Shown piece after piece: positions 58,584-64,000 of a stretch of 64,000 nucleotides of DNA. The first letter of the stretch is position 1. Every line of letters starts with the position of its first letter. The position numbers and the translations under genes were made by a program. The notes under the pieces are model-generated. The model was not told the DNA's origin and made no database searches. It saw only the letters and a program-made list of their open reading frames with translations. Origin of the DNA: Pseudomonas floridensis (lineage in GTDB: Bacteria > Pseudomonadota > Gammaproteobacteria > Pseudomonadales > Pseudomonadaceae); NCBI RefSeq assembly GCF_002087235.1, contig NZ_MUIO01000002.1, forward strand, positions 62,001 to 126,000, in the 5' to 3' direction.

Positions 58584-60068
58584 TTGAATACGTCAAAAGC
58601 GGCAACCGGCATTGAAGGTCTGGATGACATCCTTTCGGGTGGTCTTTCACGCAGTCACGTTTTCCTTCTTGAAGGCGAACCCGGAACCGGCAAGACAACC
58701 GTGGCGCTGCAATTTTTGCTGGCAGGTGCTCGGGCGGACGAAGTCTCTTTGTATATCACGCTTTCCGAAACTGAACGGGAGTTGCGCGATGGTGCCCGCT
58801 CCCACGGCTGGGAGCTTGACGAGCACATCAAGATTTTCGAACTGACGCCACCCGAAAGCCTGCTCGATGCCAATCACCATCAGACCCTGCTGTACTCCTC
58901 GGATCTGGAACTGGGTGAGGCGACGCGGCAGATTTTCGAAGTGGTCGAGCGCGTCAAACCGACTCGCGTAGTGATCGACAGCCTTTCGGAAATCCGTCTG
59001 CTGGCGCAAAGCTCCCTGCGCTATCGCAGACAGATTCTGGCCATCAAGCATTACTTCGCACGTTACGACGCAACGGTGGTGTTACTGGACGACCTGACCA
59101 CCGAAGCGCTGGACAAAACCGTGCACAGCGTTGCCCACGGCGTCATACGCCTTGAGTCGCTGACGCCGGCTTATGGTGCCGAGCGCCGGCGCTTGAAGAT
59201 CGTCAAATACCGCGGCCAGAAATACCGCGGCGGCTTTCACGATTTCACCATTGCCGAAGACGGCATTCATGTGTTCCCGCGCCTGGTGGCGGCCGAGCAT
59301 CGCTCCGACTACTCGCGCAACCAGTTCAGCAGCGGCATTCAGGAACTGGACGAACTGCTCGGCGGCGGCATCGAAGGCGGTTCCAGCACACTGATACTGG
59401 GACCTGCCGGAACCGGCAAATCGCTTATTTCAATGGTATTCGCCGCGCAGGCCGTGGCGCGCGGCGAGCGCGTCGGGCTGTTCATTTTCGATGAAGAATT
59501 GGGGCTGCTGTTCGAGCGAATGCTCAAGATCGGCATTGACCTGCGTGCACTGCAAGAAACCGGCAATCTGATGATCGAACAGATCGACGCCGCCGAACTG
59601 TCGCCCGGCGAGTTTTCCCACCGCGTCAGACGCGCCGTGGATCAGAAACAGATCAAAACCGTAGTAATCGACAGCATCAATGGTTATCAGGCATCGATGC
59701 CGGAAGAGAACGCGCTGGTTCTGCACATGCATGAACTGCTGCTCTACCTCAATCGTCGCGGCGCCTCGACCTTCATGACCGTCGCACAGCACGGTCTGGT
59801 CGGTGACATGCGTTCGCCGGTCGACATCACCTATCTGGCCGACAGCGTGATTCTGCTGCGCTATTTCGAAGCACTGGGTCAGGTGCGCAGGGCCATTTCG
59901 ATCATCAAGAAGCGCACCGGCACCCACGAATCGACCATCCGCGAGTACCGCATCAGCAGCAAGGGCCTGAAAATCGGTGCACCGCTGGAAGCCTTTCAAG
60001 GCGTGTTGCGCGGGGTTCCTACTTACCTGGGCGAGAGCAAACCGCTGCTGACGGACGAAGACTTGTGA
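58584..60068 (+). CDS. KaiC-like double-domain RecA-type ATPase
   Basis: A 494-residue protein from TTG 58584, which has GAGGG eight bases upstream; ATG 58539 in the same frame lacks a ribosome site. Two KaiC (CI and CII) domains are present with Walker A motifs GEPGTGKT (31-38) and GPAGTGKS (273-280), and RVVIDSLSEIRLLA and TVVIDSINGY as Walker B strands. In CII the catalytic Glu pair is kept (FDEELG) but the region matching the KaiC phosphosites reads DITYLAD, with Thr and Tyr for Ser431-Thr432. In CI the pair is Ser-Glu (LSETERE). No KaiA or KaiB is visible. Its stop overlaps the kinase start by four bases. Confidence 0.92.
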   Translation: MNTSKAATGIEGLDDILSGGLSRSHVFLLEGEPGTGKTTVALQFLLAGARADEVSLYITLSETERELRDGARSHGWELDEHIKIFELTPPESLLDANHHQTLLYSSDLELGEATRQIFEVVERVKPTRVVIDSLSEIRLLAQSSLRYRRQILAIKHYFARYDATVVLLDDLTTEALDKTVHSVAHGVIRLESLTPAYGAERRRLKIVKYRGQKYRGGFHDFTIAEDGIHVFPRLVAAEHRSDYSRNQFSSGIQELDELLGGGIEGGSSTLILGPAGTGKSLISMVFAAQAVARGERVGLFIFDEELGLLFERMLKIGIDLRALQETGNLMIEQIDAAELSPGEFSHRVRRAVDQKQIKTVVIDSINGYQASMPEENALVLHMHELLLYLNRRGASTFMTVAQHGLVGDMRSPVDITYLADSVILLRYFEALGQVRRAISIIKKRTGTHESTIREYRISSKGLKIGAPLEAFQGVLRGVPTYLGESKPLLTDEDL

Positions 60069-62095
60069 GTATTAAGGGGCAATTTTCAGAACGGGCGATC
60101 ATTCTGGCGCCCCGTGGACGGGACAGCCAGATTGCCCTGATGATTCTCAAGGAAGCCGGTTATCCGGCGACCGTCGCGCGCGACCTGTCCGAACTGGTCG
60201 CTGAGCTGCATACTGGTGCAGGCCTTGCCATCGTTGCCGATGAAGCGTTGCGCATGGTGGACATCACGCCGTTGCTGGATCTGTTGGGTGAACAACCCGC
60301 CTGGTCCGATCTGCCAATTGTCCTGCTGACCCATCACGGCGGCCCCGAGCAGAATCCCTCGGCGCGCATGGGCAGCCTGCTCGGCAACGTAACGTTTCTG
60401 GAGCGCCCTTTCCACCCGGTCACGCTGGTCAGCCTGGTGGCAACGGCGGTGCGCGGGCGACGACGTCAATATGAAGCCCGGGCGCGCCTGGACGACCTGC
60501 TGGAAAGCGAAAAACGCCTGCAAAATGCATTGAAGGCCGGACGACTGGGGTCCTGGGAGCTGGAATCGGGTCGCTTGCAGATCAACTGCTCGGCTATCAC
60601 CAGAGGCCATTATGGCCGCGAAGAACATGAAGCGTTCAGCTACGACGACTGGCTGAACGTCGTCTACCCCGAAGACCAGCCGCGCATGCAATCCGCACTT
60701 CAACGCAGCCTGGACAGCGGTGTCGATTTCATCATCGAATACCGTAACGTCTGGCCCGATGGCTCGCTGAACTGGGTGGACGTGCGCGCTCGAGCGATCC
60801 GCAATGAAAACGGCCAGGTCAGCTCGCTGGTCGGGGTGACCTCGGACATTACCGAGCGCAAACAGGCCGAATCGCAGCTGCGCCGCCTCAACGAAACGCT
60901 CGAGCAGCAAGTCGAGGAACGCACGTCGCAGTTGAAGCACAAAGAGGAAGTGTTGCGCCAGTCACAGAAAATGGAAGCGGTCGGCCAGTTGACCGGCGGC
61001 ATTGCCCACGACTTCAATAACATGCTGACCGGCATCATCGGCAGTCTGGAACTGATCAGAAGACGTCTGGCCCGTGGCCGTACCGAAGGCCTCGATAACC
61101 TGATCGACCTGGGTGTGACGTCGGCCAACCGCGCCGCCGCCCTCACCCATCGCCTGCTGGCGTTTTCACGGCGTCAATCACTGGATTCCAAGCCGGTGGA
61201 AATGAACCACCTGATCAACGCCATGGGCGAACTGATCCAGCGCAGCGTCAACGAAAGTACGCAGCTGGACATGCACCTCGCCACTGATTTGTGGACGGCC
61301 GAGGCCGATCCCAATCAGCTGGAAAACGCCCTGCTCAATCTGGTGCTCAATGCTCGGGACGCCATGCCCGATGGCGGGTTGCTAACCGTCGAGACCTACA
61401 ATCAGCAACTGGACAAGTCCTTTACTAACGCCCACGAAAACCTGCTGCCGGGCGATTACGTGGTGCTGAGCATCACCGACAACGGCTGCGGCATGCCTGA
61501 ATCGGTGATCAGTCGTGCGTTCGATCCGTTCTTCACCACCAAACCCATCGGCCAGGGCACTGGCCTCGGGCTGTCGATGATTTATGGCTTTAGCAAACAA
61601 TCCCACGGGCATGTGGCGATCAAGAGCGAGGTCGGGCGCGGCACCACAGTGCAACTGTTCCTGCCGCGCTTCAAGGGTGATCAGGACGAAGACGAGCAGA
61701 CCTTCCAAAGCAATGCGGTGTACGCCAAGGACGGAGAAACCGTTTTGATCGTCGAAGATGATCCTGCGGTCAGAGCGCTGGTCAGCGAGGTGCTCAGCGA
61801 GTTGGGGTATGCCTTCATCGAAGCGGGTGATTCGCTGGCGGCGGTCCCGGTTCTCGAATCCGGCCAGCGCATCGACCTGCTGATCAGCGATGTGGGACTA
61901 CCCGGCATGAACGGCAGGCAATTGGCAGAGATCGCCAGACAACTGCGGCCGGACCTCAAAGTGTTGTTCATCACCGGCTATGCCGAACACGCCGCCGCAC
62001 GTGCAGGCTTTCTGGACACCGGCATGCAACTGATCACCAAGCCGTTTGCCTTTGATCACCTGACCTCGAAAGTCCGGGAAATGATCGAAGCCTGA
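60065..62095 (+). CDS. Hybrid sensor histidine kinase with PAS and receiver domains
   Basis: A 676-residue protein starting at GTG 60065, coupled to the KaiC-like gene (GTGA overlap). Domains: a receiver-like region (1-125) without a clear phospho-Asp, a PAS domain (about 150-275, YRNVWPDGSLNWVDVRARAIRNENG), a coiled coil (280-310), HisKA with His315 in GGIAHDFNNML, an ATPase domain (NLVLNARDAM, FDPFFTTKPIGQGTGLGLSM), and a C-terminal receiver with Asp609 in LLISDVGLPGMNG. Cytoplasmic, no membrane helices. It is presumably the KaiC-like protein's output or input partner. Confidence 0.92.
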   Translation: MSIKGQFSERAIILAPRGRDSQIALMILKEAGYPATVARDLSELVAELHTGAGLAIVADEALRMVDITPLLDLLGEQPAWSDLPIVLLTHHGGPEQNPSARMGSLLGNVTFLERPFHPVTLVSLVATAVRGRRRQYEARARLDDLLESEKRLQNALKAGRLGSWELESGRLQINCSAITRGHYGREEHEAFSYDDWLNVVYPEDQPRMQSALQRSLDSGVDFIIEYRNVWPDGSLNWVDVRARAIRNENGQVSSLVGVTSDITERKQAESQLRRLNETLEQQVEERTSQLKHKEEVLRQSQKMEAVGQLTGGIAHDFNNMLTGIIGSLELIRRRLARGRTEGLDNLIDLGVTSANRAAALTHRLLAFSRRQSLDSKPVEMNHLINAMGELIQRSVNESTQLDMHLATDLWTAEADPNQLENALLNLVLNARDAMPDGGLLTVETYNQQLDKSFTNAHENLLPGDYVVLSITDNGCGMPESVISRAFDPFFTTKPIGQGTGLGLSMIYGFSKQSHGHVAIKSEVGRGTTVQLFLPRFKGDQDEDEQTFQSNAVYAKDGETVLIVEDDPAVRALVSEVLSELGYAFIEAGDSLAAVPVLESGQRIDLLISDVGLPGMNGRQLAEIARQLRPDLKVLFITGYAEHAAARAGFLDTGMQLITKPFAFDHLTSKVREMIEA

Positions 62096-62160
62096 AACAG
62101 CGCCTACAGCTCATGTCCGCGTGTCGCTGCGTCCACAGGACAGCGCTGCGACCTGATCCG

Positions 62161-62538
62161 TCAGGCCAGCAGTTCCTGAATCTGCGATTGCAGGGTTTCC
62201 ATAGTGAAAGGCTTGGCCAGAATGGGTGCCTTGGCCGCGATCGGGCTGCCCGAATCGACGATCTCTGCAGGATAACCACTGATGAAGATCACTTTCAGCT
62301 CCGGGCGCAACTTGACGGCCGGCTCGGCAATCTGCACACCGGAAATACCGCCAGGCAGGCGATAGTCGGTGATCATCAGGTCAAGGTGTGGCTTGGTGGC
62401 CAGAATCTCGAAAGCCTGCTCGCCATTCTCTGCCTGCAGGACGCGGTAGCCCACGCCCGATAGATAGTCGGCCAGCAGCATCAGGATCAGGGGTTCGTCT
62501 TCGACGATAAGTACGACGTTTTCTGCATCAGCGCTCAT
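62161..62538 (-). CDS. Single-domain response regulator
   Basis: A 125-residue receiver from ATG 62538 with AAGGCA upstream; the longer reading to 62589 adds an unrelated stretch. The acidic pair is in IVEDEPL, the phospho-Asp58 in LMITDYRLPGGISG, and the Lys in ILAKPFTME. There is no output domain, so it works through protein-protein contact, as a CheY or phospho-relay shuttle. It converges on the hybrid kinase with a 65-base gap. Confidence 0.92.
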   Translation of the reverse strand: MSADAENVVLIVEDEPLILMLLADYLSGVGYRVLQAENGEQAFEILATKPHLDLMITDYRLPGGISGVQIAEPAVKLRPELKVIFISGYPAEIVDSGSPIAAKAPILAKPFTMETLQSQIQELLA

Positions 62539-62652
62539 TGAACTGCCTTTGATCTTATAGATAGCTGCCAATACGACCACGGCACTCATCGGAGGTTGCG
62601 AGGGAAATACGATAATTCCGTAATGCCATCTGCCTGGGCAGCTGTTGTCTGA

Positions 62653-63834
62653 TTATTGAGGCAGGCAGACGCGGAAAACCGAGCCTTTACCCTCTTCGCT
62701 CTCGACTTCGATGCGTCCGCCATGTGCCATGACGATCTGCTCGGAGATGAACAGCCCCAATCCCAATCCCGCGACCGCGTGGTTGGCGGATACGCGCTCG
62801 AACTGCTGAAAGATGCGCTTCTGGTTTTCCGGGGTAATGCCGATGCCCTGGTCCCTGACCTCGACATTCGCCTGACCGCCGTCGCAAAAAACGCGAACCT
62901 CAATGGGCTTGCGAGCGCCGTAGCGCAGTGCGTTGGTCAGCAGGTTGGCAATCACCTGCTCGATCCTGAACTCGTCCCACACACCGATGACCGGCTCGTC
63001 CGCCAACAGCGTGATGGTCGAGTTCGCAGCGGCGATCTGCGCGGAAAAGTTTTCCAGCAACTGGGCCACCAGTTCGCTGAGATCGAACGGACTGGGGCGA
63101 ATGGACAGCTTGCCGGTGCGAATCCGCGACACGTCCAGCATGTCTTCGATGAGCCGGATCAGGCTTTGAATCTGGCGTTCGTCGCGTTCGACCATCGCGC
63201 CCAGTTTGTCCAGGGTAAACGCGGCCGCATTGCCCTTGGCCAGATGCAGCTTGCGCAACTGGGTTTCAAGGATCAGGCCGTTGAGCGGCGTGCGCACCTC
63301 GTGGGAGACAATCGACATGAAGTCGTCACGCATGCGTATTGCATGCTCAAGCTCAGCCTGAGTGGATTGCAGGCGTTTGAGCAGCATCTCCTGCTCCTGC
63401 CGACTGCGCTCCAGCTCTTCGACCTGCAGCTTCATTGCCTTGCGCTGGCGAAACAGGTCGACGAACACGTTGACCTTGCTCTTGACCGCGTGAATATCCA
63501 GCGGCTTGTGCAGGAAATCCACCGCGCCGCTTTCATAGCCCTTGAACGCGTAATTGAGCTCGCGACCGGCAGCGCTGACGAACACGATGGGAATGTTCTT
63601 GGTCTTTTCGGTACTGCGCATCAATTCAGCCAGCTCGAAGCCGTTCATGCCGGGCATCTGCACATCGAGAATGGCCAGGGCGAACTCATGCTGCAGCAGA
63701 AGCGACAACGCCTCGTCGGCCGAAAGCGCCTTGAATACCTGGCGATCCTCACGCTTGATCAACGCTTCGAGGGCCAGCAGGTTTTCCGGCAAGTCATCGA
63801 CGATCAGCAGTTTTGCCTGGATTTCACTTAGCAT
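62653..63834 (-). CDS. Receiver-histidine kinase
   Basis: A 393-residue cytoplasmic protein. An N-terminal receiver (1-125) has Asp57 in LAILDVQMPGMNG; a coiled coil (125-170) leads to HisKA with His179 in SIVSHEVRTPLNG and an ATPase domain (NLLTNALRYG, VRDQGIGI, GLGLGLFI). It is thus controlled by phosphorylation and can phosphorylate the next regulator. Its ATG overlaps the end of the CheB-like gene by seven bases. Confidence 0.93.
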   Translation of the reverse strand: MLSEIQAKLLIVDDLPENLLALEALIKREDRQVFKALSADEALSLLLQHEFALAILDVQMPGMNGFELAELMRSTEKTKNIPIVFVSAAGRELNYAFKGYESGAVDFLHKPLDIHAVKSKVNVFVDLFRQRKAMKLQVEELERSRQEQEMLLKRLQSTQAELEHAIRMRDDFMSIVSHEVRTPLNGLILETQLRKLHLAKGNAAAFTLDKLGAMVERDERQIQSLIRLIEDMLDVSRIRTGKLSIRPSPFDLSELVAQLLENFSAQIAAANSTITLLADEPVIGVWDEFRIEQVIANLLTNALRYGARKPIEVRVFCDGGQANVEVRDQGIGITPENQKRIFQQFERVSANHAVAGLGLGLFISEQIVMAHGGRIEVESEEGKGSVFRVCLPQ

Positions 63835-64000
63835 GCGATTCGTTCCAGCTCGACCAGCAATTGGCCAATTTCGTTCAAGGACAGGAGGTAGTCCGGCGAA
63901 TGCAGCGCCAGGGCGGCCCCGGGCATGGTACTCGCCTGAGCCTGCGCAGGATCCTGAATAACCGTAAAACCGCGATACTTTTTGATTTGCAGCAATCCTT
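63828..64000 (-). CDS. CheB-like protein-glutamate methylesterase, C-terminal end only
   Basis: About 57 codons are visible; the frame is open at base 64000. It reads LLQIKKYRGFTVIQDPAQAQ then ASTMPGAALALHSPDYLLSLNEIGQLLVELERIAC and a stop. The GFTVIQDP..A..xxMPxAAL pattern is that of the CheB methylesterase core. A chemoreceptor-like signalling role for the whole cluster is suggested, probably with a CheR gene beyond the edge. Confidence 0.8.
   Translation of the reverse strand, partial: GLLQIKKYRGFTVIQDPAQAQASTMPGAALALHSPDYLLSLNEIGQLLVELERIAC

Noticed and set aside
62656..63831. 391-residue plus-strand frame opposite the receiver-kinase
   Set aside because: The minus strand encodes a receiver and kinase with all motifs, so the plus frame is a shadow.
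1..64000. CRISPR array, prophage, insertion sequence, tRNA or rRNA gene
   Set aside because: No regularly spaced repeats, transposase or integrase, or cloverleaf was noticed by reading; a tRNAscan or ISfinder search would be needed to exclude small or broken ones.

Overview
The window looks like a chromosomal segment of a Pseudomonas, most likely of the P. syringae group. The evidence is GC-rich coding DNA, a glgE-treS trehalose/glucan pair, a MuxABC-OpmB type efflux operon, a liu leucine-degradation cluster with its MerR regulator, a block with metH, cti, nfuA and cysI close together, and a CrcZ/CrcX-type small RNA. Genus and group are inferences from gene content; no rRNA or tRNA gene was seen. 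Nearly all of the window is core-genome-like, with dense operons and little sign of mobile DNA.

Region 1 (1-5.6 kb): treS (cut by the window edge) and glgE on the minus strand, a small proline-rich ORF, an MgtC/SapB membrane protein and an SDR oxidoreductase. Region 2 (5.6-17 kb): an MHYT-GGDEF-EAL cyclic-di-GMP protein, then a minus-strand tripartite RND operon with two different RND pumps (muxA-muxB-muxC-opmB) whose genes overlap by about 4 bases. Region 3 (17-28.6 kb): tpx peroxidase, a LysR regulator, the tamA-tamB envelope export pair, a GNAT acetyltransferase, xthA, a phosphate-binding-protein/OmpA fusion and an ACAD11-like acyl-CoA dehydrogenase.

Region 4 (28.7-37.5 kb) is the regulatory centrepiece. 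It holds a LysR gene, liuR, mvaB (HMG-CoA lyase) and liuABCD, which together turn isovaleryl-CoA into acetoacetate and acetyl-CoA. Between mvaB and liuA lies a 715-base non-coding stretch. It carries a sigma-54 promoter, an upstream TGTTAC/GTAACA inverted repeat of CbrB type, a transcript region with six A-rich Hfq/Crc-binding motifs and a strong terminator-like stem, best explained as CrcX. The liuA leader has a LiuR palindrome over its -10 and an Hfq/Crc motif next to its ribosome binding site, so the RNA and a probable target of the system it controls lie next to each other.

Region 5 (37.5-50.1 kb): fragments of a chemoreceptor and a LysR gene, nfuA, an acyltransferase, cti (cis/trans fatty acid isomerase), metH, a DUF2970 protein, an orphan sugar-binding protein, a 37-residue membrane peptide, cysI and its DUF934 partner. 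Region 6 (50.1-58.4 kb): sohB, a histidine phosphatase, an SCP2 protein, an APH-like kinase plus SDR pair, a Gfo/Idh/MocA oxidoreductase, a TauE/SafE permease, nudC and a dienoyl-CoA isomerase.

Region 7 (58.5-64 kb) is a signalling cluster: a double-domain KaiC-like ATPase translationally coupled to a hybrid histidine kinase, then a convergent set with a single-domain response regulator, a receiver-histidine kinase and the C-terminal end of a CheB-like methylesterase that runs off the window. No KaiA or KaiB is visible. This cluster and the crcX/liu arrangement are the two places most worth experimental attention.
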